This document shows, one piece after another, positions 38,025-46,269 of a stretch of DNA of 64,000 nt. Position numbers and translations under genes: made by a program. Origin of the DNA: Rhodanobacter sp. DHG33. Its GTDB lineage: Bacteria > Pseudomonadota > Gammaproteobacteria > Xanthomonadales > Rhodanobacteraceae. Position 1 is the first letter of the stretch. Every line of letters starts with the position of its first letter. The stretch is taken from positions 310,001 to 374,000 of the forward strand of contig NZ_JACYXM010000006.1 in assembly GCF_014843005.1 (NCBI RefSeq). Reading direction: 5' to 3'. The notes under the pieces were generated by a model that ran no database searches, was not told the origin of the DNA, and worked only from the letters and a program-made list of their open reading frames with translations.

Positions 38025-38653
38025 CCGGCGGAAGGCAGCCGCGGCAGATGCCAGCCCCAGAGCACCGCGCCCAGGCGCAGGCCGAGGATGACCAGCACGC
38101 CGGCGGTGATGGCCCAGGATGACCGCAGGCCGACGGCTTTCAGCAGAAGATAGACCACGATGCCGGCGATGGCCGCGCTGGCGTAGATGTCCCGGCGGAA
38201 GATCAAGGGAACCTGCGCGCTCATCATGTCGCGCAGCATGCCGCCGGCGGCGCCGGTCATGGTGCCCATCAGCACCACGACGATGGGCGAGTGCCCGTCG
38301 GCCTCGGCCACCTGCGCACCGCTGATGGCGAACAGCGCCAGGCCCAGCGCGTCGGCCACCAGCAGGGCATGGTTCAAGGGCGGCAGCCAGGCGTTCCAGA
38401 GCATGGAGAGCAGGGCCGCCGCCAGAATCACCACGAGATAGCGCGCGTCGCGTATCCAGAAAATCGGATGCCGGTTCAGCAGCAGGTCGCGCAGCGTGCC
38501 GCCGCCGATCGCGGTGATCGCCGCGAGGGCCAGTCCACCCAGCAGATCCATGCCGGCGTGCGCGGCCGTCAGGGCGCCGCTGATCGCGAACACGGCGACG
38601 CCGATCAGGTCGAACAGATAGAGCAGCAAGCGTGGCGTCCGGCTGTCGGTCAT
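38021..38653 (-). CDS. trimeric intracellular cation channel (TRIC/UPF0126) family protein
   Basis: 210 residues, seven hydrophobic helices in two repeats. Each repeat has the glycine-rich motif: 'AITAIGGGTLRDLLLNRHP' and 'GTMTGAAGGMLRDMMSAQVP'. The family comprises potassium-permeable channels resembling animal TRIC. ATG 38653 is preferred over 38689 because it starts directly before the first helix ('LLLYLFDLIGVAVFAISG'). Divergent from hslR, with 38 bases between starts. Confidence 0.87.
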   Translation of the reverse strand: MTDSRTPRLLLYLFDLIGVAVFAISGALTAAHAGMDLLGGLALAAITAIGGGTLRDLLLNRHPIFWIRDARYLVVILAAALLSMLWNAWLPPLNHALLVADALGLALFAISGAQVAEADGHSPIVVVLMGTMTGAAGGMLRDMMSAQVPLIFRRDIYASAAIAGIVVYLLLKAVGLRSSWAITAGVLVILGLRLGAVLWGWHLPRLPSAG

Positions 38654-38678
38654 GGCTGGGCCCAGTGGGAATCCGGGC

Positions 38679-38684
38679 GATAAT
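38679..38684 (+). promoter_or_regulatory. -10 box immediately before hslR
   Basis: GATAAT at 38679-38684 ends seven bases before the hslR ATG at 38692, within CGATAATGCC, a 10-base sequence also seen just before tgt. A leaderless transcript is likely. The same 38-base gap must hold the TRIC-like promoter on the other strand. Confidence 0.4.
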
Positions 38685-38691
38685 GCCATCG

Positions 38692-39099
38692 ATGAACGCC
38701 CCGCATACCGACAAACCGGCCGAAGTGCGTGCCGACGTGTGGCTATGGGCCGCGCGCTTCTTCAAGACGCGCAGCCTCGCCAAGCAGGCCATCGACGGCG
38801 GCAGGATCGACGTCAACGGCGTGGGCTGCAAACCGGCGAAAGCCCTGCGCGTGGGCGACGTGCTGAAGATCGGCCGCGGCGAGGAGCGGCTGGAAGTCGA
38901 GGTGCTGGCGCTGGCCGACAAGCGCGGCCCGGCCAGCGTGGCGCAGGCGCTTTACCGCGAGAGCGAGGCCAGCCGGCAGGCGCGCGAAGCATGGCGCGAG
39001 CAGCGCCGCCTGGTCGGCGTACAGGCGCCACGCCAGCGCCCGGACAAGCATGCACGCCGTGAATTGCGTCGCCTGAAGGACGATGCGGGCGGTTTTTGA
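38692..39099 (+). CDS. hslR: ribosome-associated heat-shock protein Hsp15 (S4 domain)
   Basis: 135 residues. An S4 RNA-binding domain spans about 10-75: 'VRADVWLWAARFFKTRSLAK', 'GGRIDVNGVGCKPAKALRVGD'. The Lys/Arg-rich C-terminal tail with 'RPDKHARRELRRLKD' is the pattern of Hsp15, which recognises stalled 50S subunits carrying nascent peptidyl-tRNA. Lengths agree (E. coli 133). The upstream frame to 38632 is antisense to the neighbouring gene and has no conservation. Confidence 0.9.
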   Translation: MNAPHTDKPAEVRADVWLWAARFFKTRSLAKQAIDGGRIDVNGVGCKPAKALRVGDVLKIGRGEERLEVEVLALADKRGPASVAQALYRESEASRQAREAWREQRRLVGVQAPRQRPDKHARRELRRLKDDAGGF

Positions 39100-39217
39100 G
39101 CAGGCTTTGCGCATTGCATCGCAGATTGCAGTGGTGTTTCTGCCTCACCATGCCTCGCAACGGCGGCCACGCCGGTCGGCGATTCCCGTCCGATGGGACG
39201 TGGCCAGGAGCACCGCA

Positions 39218-39766
39218 ATGGATGGTATGGGTTTTTTCAAGCGTTGGCTGGGCGGCGCGGAGGCTTCGGCGCAGCGGCCGGAGGATCGGAAGCAGGCGCC
39301 GACCGGTACGCGCATGCTGGTGGTGGACGACTCGCCCACGATCTGCGCGGTGCTGGGCCGCATGCTGGAGCAGGACGGTTACGCGGTGCAGAAGGCCGCC
39401 GACGGCGAGCGCGCGCTGGAACTGGCCAAGGCCGAGCTGCCCGAACTGATCTTCCTCGACATCGTCTTGCCGGGCATCAACGGTTTCGCCGTGCTGCGCG
39501 CACTGCGTCACGACCCGCTGACCGCGCGCATCCCGATCGTGATGATCAGCGGCAACCCGCAGGCCACCGAGCAGTTCTACGTGCAGCGCTACGGCGCCGA
39601 CGACTTCATCAAGAAGCCGTTCAACCGGCACGATGTCACCAGCAGCATCGGCCAGCTGGTTCGCTCGGGGCGGCTGCCTGCGCGCGATCTCGCCTTCGAG
39701 CGGATGCTCGTGCAGGGCCTGAAGGACGAAGTCGGCCATGCGGGCATGGCGTCCCTCGCAACCTGA
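39218..39766 (+). CDS. receiver-domain response regulator (PilG-like)
   Basis: 182 residues: short N-terminal 'MDGMGFFKRWLGG', a low-complexity linker, then a CheY-like receiver from about residue 33 ('RMLVVDDSPTICAVLGRML') with the phospho-acceptor Asp in 'LIFLDIVLPGINGF', Thr/Ser in 'IVMISGNPQATEQF' and Lys in 'DDFIKKPFNRHDV'. There is no output domain; the C-terminal 35 residues are unstructured. AGGAG at 39206-39210 supports ATG 39218. The region around the Asp and 'ATEQFYVQRYGADDF' is shared with the regulator at 46270. Probably acts by protein contact. Sequence resemblance to PilG/PilH type regulators of motility is only suggestive. Confidence 0.8.
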   Translation: MDGMGFFKRWLGGAEASAQRPEDRKQAPTGTRMLVVDDSPTICAVLGRMLEQDGYAVQKAADGERALELAKAELPELIFLDIVLPGINGFAVLRALRHDPLTARIPIVMISGNPQATEQFYVQRYGADDFIKKPFNRHDVTSSIGQLVRSGRLPARDLAFERMLVQGLKDEVGHAGMASLAT

Positions 39767-39790
39767 CGAAACGAGTTTCCCCGCGACGAA

Positions 39791-39820
39791 AAAGCCCGGA
39801 GGTGCGAGCCTCCGGGCTTT
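39791..39820 (+). terminator. rho-independent terminator after the first receiver gene
   Basis: AAAGCCCGGAGG (39791-39802) pairs with CCTCCGGGCTTT (39809-39820), followed by CTTTTG; a string of A on the other side allows bidirectional use with the gene at 39889. Confidence 0.9.
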
Positions 39821-39888
39821 CTTTTGATCCCCGCTTAAGTCGTTGCCACAACAAGCATCGACGAGCTGGGCAACGCCGAAACGGACGC

Positions 39889-40239
39889 TCAGTGTTTCTG
39901 CTTGTAGATATGGCGGCTGTTGCGGTTTTCGGAGCGGTTGAGGTTCTTCTTTTCCTGCTTGGTCAGGTGGCCGTTGTGCTTGGCCTCGTCCACGCTTTCG
40001 CGGCGGCCGATGTTCGCGTCGTGGGTTTCGTCGCGGGTGGCCTGCGCCTGCGTCATCGTGCCGTTCTTCAGGCCGTTGTCGATGCGGTTCTGCTGGTTGT
40101 CCAGGCGGTTGTTGACCTCGTTGACGCGCGGATGGCCGGGCACATCGGTTTGCGCAGCGGTCTGCGCCATGACCTGGCCACCGACCATGGCGCTTCCGAT
40201 GAGCAGACCGAACAGGACAATCTTCGACTTTGCATTCAT
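39889..40239 (-). CDS. small exported protein with two NG-x-[LM]-T repeats
   Basis: 116 residues. Signal peptide about 1-25 ('KIVLFGLLIGSAMVGGQVMA'), then a helical, charged mature domain with two similar modules: 'NGLKNGTMTQAQATRDE' and 'EAKHNGHLTKQEKKNLN', each a K/L-x-N-G-x-[LM]-T-x-[QE] pattern followed by E/N and R residues. The pattern recalls small periplasmic proteins of Proteobacteria with repeats of this sort, whose role is unknown. ATG 40239 is chosen because the signal peptide begins there; the longer frame to 40341 has no such signal. AGGAA lies upstream. Confidence 0.7.
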   Translation of the reverse strand: MNAKSKIVLFGLLIGSAMVGGQVMAQTAAQTDVPGHPRVNEVNNRLDNQQNRIDNGLKNGTMTQAQATRDETHDANIGRRESVDEAKHNGHLTKQEKKNLNRSENRNSRHIYKQKH

Positions 40240-40644
40240 GGCAATGTTTCCTTCGAGTAAGCGGATTGCATGATTGGGATGCGCCGCTTCGCCGTTGCCG
40301 GAAAAGCAGCATGCATGCGTCGAGTGGGCCAGCGCCTTCACTGCCTTGCCGATGGATCTCCTCCCGCGTCCTGCCCCATCGGTGCCCTTGGCTCACGCAG
40401 TTTCAGGAAACGAGCCGCCAGGAACGGTGTTGACAGTCTTTCCGGTAAAGATTTCGTTCGGTTCAGTTGGCGCACAACTTCATGTATCCGGGCTGTCCGC
40501 GATTGGGGGCGCGGCGGAAGAATGGTTTGCACCAGTCGCACGATCGACGGGCTGCGGCCATGCGGATCGGCGCCGCGACGAAGGCGGCGATCGGCGCGGT
40601 GTCCGTCATGGGCTTTCAGGGATCGCGCTCGGTGATTGCCAGGT
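40240..40644. other. 405-base region without a gene
   Basis: No frame here has coding character in either strand. The left end (near 40240-40320) should hold the promoter of the gene at 39889. The right end lies downstream of the TetR gene. TTGACA at 40430-40435 on the plus strand looks like a -35 box, but TTCGTT lies at the -10 spacing, so I do not call a promoter. Confidence 0.4.
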
Positions 40645-41235
40645 TCAGTCGATCAGCTCGTGTGCCGTGATGCGCGCCGCTGCACGTATTTCCTCGCGGA
40701 AAGCATCGTCCTCGATGGTGCGCGCCAGCACCATGCCGCCCACGCACAGCGCGGCGAGCGCGAGCCCATGCCGCCGCGCTTCCTGTGTTCCCGCGGATAC
40801 GTCGGCGCTTTGCGCGAGCATGCCGGCCATGCGCTCCAGCAGTTCGCGATAGGCGTGTTTCACGCCGGGGCTGGCGCGGGCCACGTCGGAGGGCAGAGCG
40901 ATCATCGGGCAGTGGCCTTCGATGTCGTCCAGGTGTTCGCGGGATAGGTAGACGTCGACCATCTGGCGGGCAAACGCCACCCCGCAGCGCTCCGGATCGA
41001 AGTCCAGCTGCGGCCAGCGATCGATTGGGTTGAAGTCCTGATAGGCCGCCACCGCTTCCACGAACAATTCCTCCTTCGTGCGGAAGTGGTTGTAGAAGCC
41101 GCCGCGGGTGAGCTTGGCGCTGGCCATGATCTCGTCGATCGAGACCTCGGTGAAACCCTTGCGGTTGAACAGCACGCGGGCGCACTCGACGATGCGCGCG
41201 CGGGTCTGCTGCTTGTGTTCGGTGCTGTACGGCAT
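40645..41235 (-). CDS. TetR-family transcriptional regulator
   Basis: 196 residues. The N-terminal helix-turn-helix is 'IDEIMASAKLTRGGFYNHF' with the TetR-type 'RARIVECARVLFNRKGFTEV' before it, and then 'RTKEELFVEAVAAYQ'. The C-terminal helical domain should bind a small ligand. ATG 41235 is preceded by a GGAAA-type site. It is divergent from a GST gene, with a perfect 18-base palindrome in the shared promoter region at 41279-41296, so it most likely represses both. Confidence 0.88.
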   Translation of the reverse strand: MPYSTEHKQQTRARIVECARVLFNRKGFTEVSIDEIMASAKLTRGGFYNHFRTKEELFVEAVAAYQDFNPIDRWPQLDFDPERCGVAFARQMVDVYLSREHLDDIEGHCPMIALPSDVARASPGVKHAYRELLERMAGMLAQSADVSAGTQEARRHGLALAALCVGGMVLARTIEDDAFREEIRAAARITAHELID

Positions 41236-41278
41236 GGCGGTTTCCTCCCGTGCCGGCACAGCGTAGCGCCGACGCTGA

Positions 41279-41296
41279 ATATGTTCTTGAACATAT
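41279..41296. promoter_or_regulatory. perfect palindromic TetR-type operator
   Basis: ATATGTTC (41279-41286), TT, GAACATAT (41289-41296) is a perfect inverted repeat with two central bases. It lies 43 bases before the TetR start on one side and 46 bases before the GST start on the other, and overlaps the AT-rich stretch that would carry the -10 boxes. It is the obvious operator. Confidence 0.8.
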
Positions 41297-41342
41297 ATAG
41301 ATGCGACGCAGACTGTGCTCCTCCATCACCGAGGAGCACCCC

Positions 41343-41969
41343 ATGAAGCTGTACTACGCCGAGACCTTCAATCCTCGCAGGGCCTGTGCGGTGGCGCGGT
41401 ATCTCGAAGCGCCGGTCGACTATGTGCGCGTCGACCTCGCGCGCGGCGAGCATCGGCAGCCGCCGTACCTCGCGCTGAACCCGAACGGCAAGGTGCCGCT
41501 GCTGGTCGACGGCGACCTGCGCCTGTGGGAGGCGGACGCGATCATGGTGCATCTCGCGGCGCAGGCCGGCTCGGACCTGTGGCCATCCGTTCCGGCGCAG
41601 CAGGTCGAGGCAGTGCGCTGGCTGTCCTGGAACCAGGCGCATTTCTTGCGGCACGGTGGCGCGCTGTACTTCGAGCATCTGATCAAGCCCTGGCTGGGCA
41701 TGGGCGAGGCGGATGCGGTCGCGGTGGCGGAGGCCGAGAAGTTCTTCCGGCATTTCGCGGCGGTCCTCGACGCGCATCTGGCTGCGCACGAATGGCTGGT
41801 GGGCGACCGGCTCGGCGTGGCGGATTTCGCCGTTTCCACGCCGCTGGGCTGGGCGAAGGAAGCCCGCTTGCCGCTGGAAGGTTTCGAACATCTCGCGCGC
41901 TGGCATGGGCAGCTACAGGCCCTGCCGGCATGGCGCGAACCGTTTCCGCAGATGGCCGCCGCGGCCTGA
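41343..41969 (+). CDS. glutathione S-transferase family protein
   Basis: 208 residues. The N-terminal thioredoxin-like domain has 'MKLYYAETFNPRRACAVARY' and 'LNPNGKVPLLVDGDLRLWEADAIM' (the conserved cis-Pro and S/E-A-D motif that binds glutathione); the helical C-terminal domain runs from about residue 85 with 'GDRLGVADFAVSTPL'. GAGGAG six bases before ATG 41343 sets the start. It is a candidate detoxification enzyme, under the divergent TetR regulator. The downstream reductase begins 21 bases after its stop. Confidence 0.88.
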   Translation: MKLYYAETFNPRRACAVARYLEAPVDYVRVDLARGEHRQPPYLALNPNGKVPLLVDGDLRLWEADAIMVHLAAQAGSDLWPSVPAQQVEAVRWLSWNQAHFLRHGGALYFEHLIKPWLGMGEADAVAVAEAEKFFRHFAAVLDAHLAAHEWLVGDRLGVADFAVSTPLGWAKEARLPLEGFEHLARWHGQLQALPAWREPFPQMAAAA

Positions 41970-41990
41970 CCTTCATCCGAGGTACCTGTC

Positions 41991-42575
41991 ATGCGCAGAC
42001 TCATTGCTTTCGAAATGGTGACGCTGGACGGTTGCTATGCCAGCACGGACGGCGACTTCGGCTGGACCCATCGGCGGGAACGCGATGCGGAATGGGATGC
42101 CTTCGTGCAGGGCAATGCGGGCAGCGGCGGCGAACTGGTGTTCGGGCGCGTCACCTACCAGATGATGGCGGCCTGGTGGCCCTCGCCGGCGGCGGCGCAG
42201 AACGAGCCGCTGGTGGCCGAGCGCATGAACGCGATGCCGAAGTTCGTCTGCTCGCACACGCTGCACACTGCCGCATGGAACAACACCACCGTGCTGGAGG
42301 GCGATGCGGTCGCGCGGCTGCAGGCGCTGAAGCGCGAGCCCGGCGCGGATCTGGTGATCCTCGGCAGCGGCGGCCTGGTGGCGTCGCTGGGGCAGGCCGG
42401 AGTGATCGACGAATACCAGCTGGTGATCATTCCGATCGTGCTGGGCAAGCGCGGCAGATCGCTGTTCGGCGGCTTCGATGGCGGCATGGATCTGCGCCTC
42501 GTCCAGTCGCGGCGCTTCGGCAACGGCAACATGCTGCTCTGCTACGAACCGCAGGTGCGCGCCGCGGAACATTGA
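41991..42575 (+). CDS. dihydrofolate reductase family protein (RibD-C-like)
   Basis: 194 residues. The beginning 'RRLIAFEMVTLDGCYASTDG' and the 'ELVFGRVTYQMMAAWWPSP' segment match the YyaP/YwjB group of DHFR-like proteins; 'DLVILGSGGLVASLGQAGVIDEY' is the C-terminal nucleotide-binding motif. It probably reduces some substrate with NADPH; real dihydrofolate reduction is not shown. Translation should start at ATG 41991 behind AGGTA. It closes the TetR-controlled cluster and a strong hairpin follows. Confidence 0.85.
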   Translation: MRRLIAFEMVTLDGCYASTDGDFGWTHRRERDAEWDAFVQGNAGSGGELVFGRVTYQMMAAWWPSPAAAQNEPLVAERMNAMPKFVCSHTLHTAAWNNTTVLEGDAVARLQALKREPGADLVILGSGGLVASLGQAGVIDEYQLVIIPIVLGKRGRSLFGGFDGGMDLRLVQSRRFGNGNMLLCYEPQVRAAEH

Positions 42576-42665
42576 GGCCGCATGCTTGCGTCCGCGCCGT
42601 CGCGATGGCACAAGCGCTGGCGAAGAAGCTGCGCGTGGCGATTGCCGATGCCGAGCCTGCATGCG

Positions 42666-42700
42666 AAACGGGCCGCCAGGAATTTCCTGGCGGCCCGTTT
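42666..42700. terminator. bidirectional hairpin after the reductase gene
   Basis: A perfect 15-base stem (42666-42680 AAACGGGCCGCCAGG against 42686-42700) with a five-base loop separates the convergent reductase and TonB receptor genes. It has T-runs on both ends (three each), so it should terminate from both sides. Confidence 0.75.
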
Positions 42701-42723
42701 GTCTGCCTGGTCAGAACGGAGAA

Positions 42724-45700
42724 TCAATAGTCGTAGGTGATGCCGAACTGCACGTAGCGCGGGCTTTCCAGGCTGTACGGCAACAGATGCTGGGGATTGA
42801 TCGAGGTGACCACCGTGCCGTTCTCGACGGTGGGGAAGCCCTGATTGTACTGGCCGTAGTACTGCGTGACGTTTTGCTCGTTGAACACGTTGTGGACCTG
42901 CAGCTGGAAGTCCAGCTTGTGGTTGGCGAAGGCCGGCCGGTAGTCAACCTGCAGGTTCAACTGATGCGTCCACGGCGTGAAGCCGGTGGTGCCGCCCGGC
43001 GTCGGTACGCCGTTGCACCAGTGATAGGACGAGCTGTAGCCGCCGGGATCGCTTTGGTTCGGGCCGTAGAAGCCGAGGCAGGACACCGGCGTGCCCGAGG
43101 CGATGCGGTAGGTGCCGCCGACGCTCCACTCCGGCGTGATCTGGTACGAACCGTACAGGCGCAGCTGGTGCTTCTGGTCGTTCGCCTGGAGGCCGTTGGC
43201 ATACGACATGATCTGGGCGAAGTCCCACTGCTCGGTGATCGACTGCGAGCTGCCGCCCTGGCCGATGTTCGATTCCACCGGCCCCTCGGTGTCGCCGTAG
43301 CTGCGCGAGAAGGTGTAGTCGATCTTGCCGTACCACTTGCCGTCGAACGGGTGCTCCAGGTACAGGTCCAGCGAGTAGTAGTTGCGCTTGAGCTGCGGGA
43401 AGCCGAAATCCGCGTTGGTCAGCTTCACTTCGCTATAGCCGCCGCTGCCGTTCGCGATCCGCAAGGTGTTGGCGACGCCCGGATTGATCAGGAGGCTGCC
43501 AAGGATGGCGCTGGGATCGATGGTGACCCCCTGCGCCGCGGCCGCGTTTTCGATGATGGCGGCGTTGGCTCCTTCGGAGCCGTACCAGTCGTCGATGGCG
43601 CGACCCAGCTTGTTGACGGTGCCGGTGGCGCCGTAAACCCAGCTCTGGCCGAACATCTTGAACTGCTGCTGCATGCCCAGCACGAACTGATCCTGGTACT
43701 CCGCCTTGAGGTTCGCGGACGTGGTCTCCTTGGCCGGGATCGAAGTGCCGTTTTCGCTGTTGACGTAGTAGGTGTTGTTCGGAAAGGTGTTCGGCACCAG
43801 CACCGGATTGACCGGCGTGCCGTCGGCATTGATGCCCGAGTACGTGTAGAACTGTTCCGTGTACAACGGATCGCTGGCCTCGCGCAGCGCCACGGAAGTG
43901 GGCATCGCCAGGTAGTAGCGGCCGGCGTTGCCGAACACCTTCATGCTGGAGTCGCCGAACACGTCCCAGCTGAAGCCGATGCGCGGCGCCCACTGCGGCT
44001 TGGTCAGGCGCAGGTAGGGCTCGCCTGCCGGGTTGAAGTTGGTGAACTGGTCGTTGCGCAGGCCGAGGTTGAGCAGGAAGTTCGGCGTGATCTGCCAGTT
44101 GTCCTGGATGTACTGCGCACGCTGCATCACCTCCACCGAGGCGCTGCTGGTGAACACGTACTTTTCCACGTAGCAGCCCTTGGTGCCGCCCACGCAGGGC
44201 GTACCCGGCCCAGCTGTCCCGACGCCGGCGAGTTGGATGATGTCGGCGCCCGGCGCGCCGGTCTGCCCGTAGCTCCAGGAATACCCCGGACCGCTCATCG
44301 ACACGCCGTCGTCCTTGTCGAGGCTGGTGTCGTTGTCGATGCCGAACTGGATGTCGTGATTGCCCAGCTTCCAGTCCAGATCCAGGCGCAGGTTGCGCAC
44401 CTCGGAACGGTGGGCCGGGTCGTTCAAGTTGAGGTAGAGGCTTGAGTTGTGGATGTAGCAGGAGGCGCACGACAGGTAGGCCGGGTTTTCGTTCGCAGTG
44501 CTTCCGACGTAGGTCAGGCTGGGGTCGTAGCCCGGGTAACCGGTGTAGTACGTGCCGTTCATCTTGCCGTACAGGAAGTTCAGCGTGAGGTTGTCGGTGA
44601 TGTACGAGGTGTACTTGGCGATCCAGATCTTGAAGGCGGTTTTCGAGCGATCGCCTTCGGCCTCGAATGAATTGGCCGTGCGAGTGGCGTTGTCGTAGTT
44701 GTAGTACTGCTCGGGGGCGTTCTGCGCCGAGTTGTAGATGCTGGTCAGCGACAGGATGTTGTTGGAATTGATGTTCCAGTCCAGCTTGCCGTAGAACTTG
44801 GGGTCGCTGTCCTTCCAGTAGCCGACGTTGCCGGCGTTGACGGTGCCCACCGTGTGCCCCTGCGACTTGTCGACTTCGGCCGACAGGAACAGGAACAGCG
44901 TGTCCTTGATCAGCGGACCGCCGAGGTAGGCGTCGTACACTGTGTTCCAGCTGCTGTTGGCCTGGCGGTATTGCTCGAGATTGCCGTACTCCTCGCCCGC
45001 TGTGGTGCTCAGCGGGTTGTTCCAGTAGATGTTGTTGGCGCTGCTCTGCGCGAAGGCCGGCTGCCACAGCACTTGGCCACCGAAGTGCCAGTCGTTGGTG
45101 CCGCTCTTGCCCACCTGGCTGATCACGCCGCCGGCCGAGCGGCCGTACTGCGCGCCATAGCCGCTGGTAAGGGTCTGCTGCTGGTCGATCGAGCCGTAGG
45201 GCAGCGTGATGCCACCGGTGTTGCTGAGCGGGTCGGTGGTGTTGAAGCCGTTGATGTAATAAGCGTTCTCGACGATGGACGAGCCGCCGAACGAAACCAG
45301 CGGCTCGCCGGTGGGGCCGGCGCCGAGCATGGACGCGCCCGAGATGGTGCCCGGCGCCAGCAGGGCGATGGCCGCCGAATTGCGCGCCAGCGGCAACTGG
45401 GTCAGCTGCTGCGAGGTGATGGTCAGGTTCTGGGTAGTCGAGGTCACGTCGATCGCGGGCAACGCATTCGCCGTCACGGTTACCGAGCTCAGCGTGCTGG
45501 TGTCCTTGCCGCCGGGTTGTGTGAAGTCGGCCTCGGAGGCACCGCCTGCGCTCGGATTGACGTGATTGTGGGTCTGCACCACGGCACCGTTCTGGATGAG
45601 ATTGACCGTGTAGTCGCCGACCGGCACGGTCACCGAATAGTGACCGGTGCTGTCGACCGGCACGGTGCGGTTGAAGCCCGCGCCGCCGATGACCTGCACG

Positions 45701-45852
45701 GTGGTGCCGGACGCGGGAGCACTGCCGAAGATGGTGCCGGTGGTCGCCTGGGCGAATGCCTGCCCGGACAGGCCTGCCCCCATCGCGATGGCCGCGGTCA
45801 GCGCGGTGCGGCGTGTGATGCGGCGCGACGATGCTTGGTGCTTGCTATTCAT
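42724..45852 (-). CDS. Oar-type TonB-dependent receptor with carboxypeptidase-regulatory domain
   Basis: 1042 residues. Signal peptide about 1-35 ('TALTAAIAMGAGLSGQAFA'), an N-terminal carboxypeptidase-regulatory-like beta domain ('VPVGDYTVNLIQNGAVVQTH'), a TonB-box-like 'STLSSVTVTANAL', a plug with 'YYINGFNTTDPLSN' and 'GYGAQYGRSAGGVISQVGKS', then a long barrel ending in the aromatic terminus 'VQFGITYDY'. This is the Oar type of the Xanthomonads and myxobacteria. Start at ATG 45852 follows GAGGGG. Ligand unknown; proteins of this sort have been tied to peptide or polysaccharide uptake. Confidence 0.88.
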   Translation of the reverse strand: MNSKHQASSRRITRRTALTAAIAMGAGLSGQAFAQATTGTIFGSAPASGTTVQVIGGAGFNRTVPVDSTGHYSVTVPVGDYTVNLIQNGAVVQTHNHVNPSAGGASEADFTQPGGKDTSTLSSVTVTANALPAIDVTSTTQNLTITSQQLTQLPLARNSAAIALLAPGTISGASMLGAGPTGEPLVSFGGSSIVENAYYINGFNTTDPLSNTGGITLPYGSIDQQQTLTSGYGAQYGRSAGGVISQVGKSGTNDWHFGGQVLWQPAFAQSSANNIYWNNPLSTTAGEEYGNLEQYRQANSSWNTVYDAYLGGPLIKDTLFLFLSAEVDKSQGHTVGTVNAGNVGYWKDSDPKFYGKLDWNINSNNILSLTSIYNSAQNAPEQYYNYDNATRTANSFEAEGDRSKTAFKIWIAKYTSYITDNLTLNFLYGKMNGTYYTGYPGYDPSLTYVGSTANENPAYLSCASCYIHNSSLYLNLNDPAHRSEVRNLRLDLDWKLGNHDIQFGIDNDTSLDKDDGVSMSGPGYSWSYGQTGAPGADIIQLAGVGTAGPGTPCVGGTKGCYVEKYVFTSSASVEVMQRAQYIQDNWQITPNFLLNLGLRNDQFTNFNPAGEPYLRLTKPQWAPRIGFSWDVFGDSSMKVFGNAGRYYLAMPTSVALREASDPLYTEQFYTYSGINADGTPVNPVLVPNTFPNNTYYVNSENGTSIPAKETTSANLKAEYQDQFVLGMQQQFKMFGQSWVYGATGTVNKLGRAIDDWYGSEGANAAIIENAAAAQGVTIDPSAILGSLLINPGVANTLRIANGSGGYSEVKLTNADFGFPQLKRNYYSLDLYLEHPFDGKWYGKIDYTFSRSYGDTEGPVESNIGQGGSSQSITEQWDFAQIMSYANGLQANDQKHQLRLYGSYQITPEWSVGGTYRIASGTPVSCLGFYGPNQSDPGGYSSSYHWCNGVPTPGGTTGFTPWTHQLNLQVDYRPAFANHKLDFQLQVHNVFNEQNVTQYYGQYNQGFPTVENGTVVTSINPQHLLPYSLESPRYVQFGITYDY

Positions 45853-46269
45853 CGAATACCCCTCGTGGCCAAACTGCTGTTTGGTTCGGTTGCGATGGTC
45901 GGATCGCCATCTGACCCGGCGCGTTTCTCTACGCGCCGGAGAAGTCAGGCCAACGGAACCCGCTCCTGACCTGGAATTGCCCGGAAGCATCCGCCTCGTT
46001 GCGAGGCGCCCCTTGACTCACTTCGGGCAAATCGAACCTACGAGTATCGAAAGAAAAAATCAAATAACAAAAAATTGTGAAAGTATGTATAGGTTCCGAT
46101 TCTTGAACTTTGCCTTTCGTTGAGGGTGGCGGGCTTGGTGCTAGCACTCCTGGCCTTGGGCGCGCACTGCGCCGCGATGCCCGCGCCCAAGGCAACAACT
46201 TGCGCTCCCCCATGCCGGCACGGAAACTGGCCCGACGCGGCCGTAGGTGTCCGCGAGGGGGGCAGGGGA
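45853..46269. other. divergent control region with AT-rich block and 12-bp inverted repeat
   Basis: This 417-base gap lies between the TonB receptor and the second receiver gene. Bases 46040-46110 are distinctly AT-rich compared with the rest of the window and probably contain the TonB receptor promoter with a leader of some 200 bases. On the other side is a perfect 12-base inverted repeat, GCCTTGGGCGCG (46153-46164) against CGCGCCCAAGGC (46182-46193). No gene is seen. Confidence 0.55.
46153..46193. repeat. perfect 12-bp inverted repeat before the second receiver gene
   Basis: Arms 46153-46164 and 46182-46193 are exact reverse complements with a 17-base spacer. It ends 76 bases upstream of the receiver start and might serve as an operator or as a leader hairpin. 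Confidence 0.6.

Noticed and set aside
40430-40458. TTGACA with an expected -10 at 17 bases
   Set aside because: The -10 position reads TTCGTT, which is weak, and no gene starts downstream on that strand within reach.
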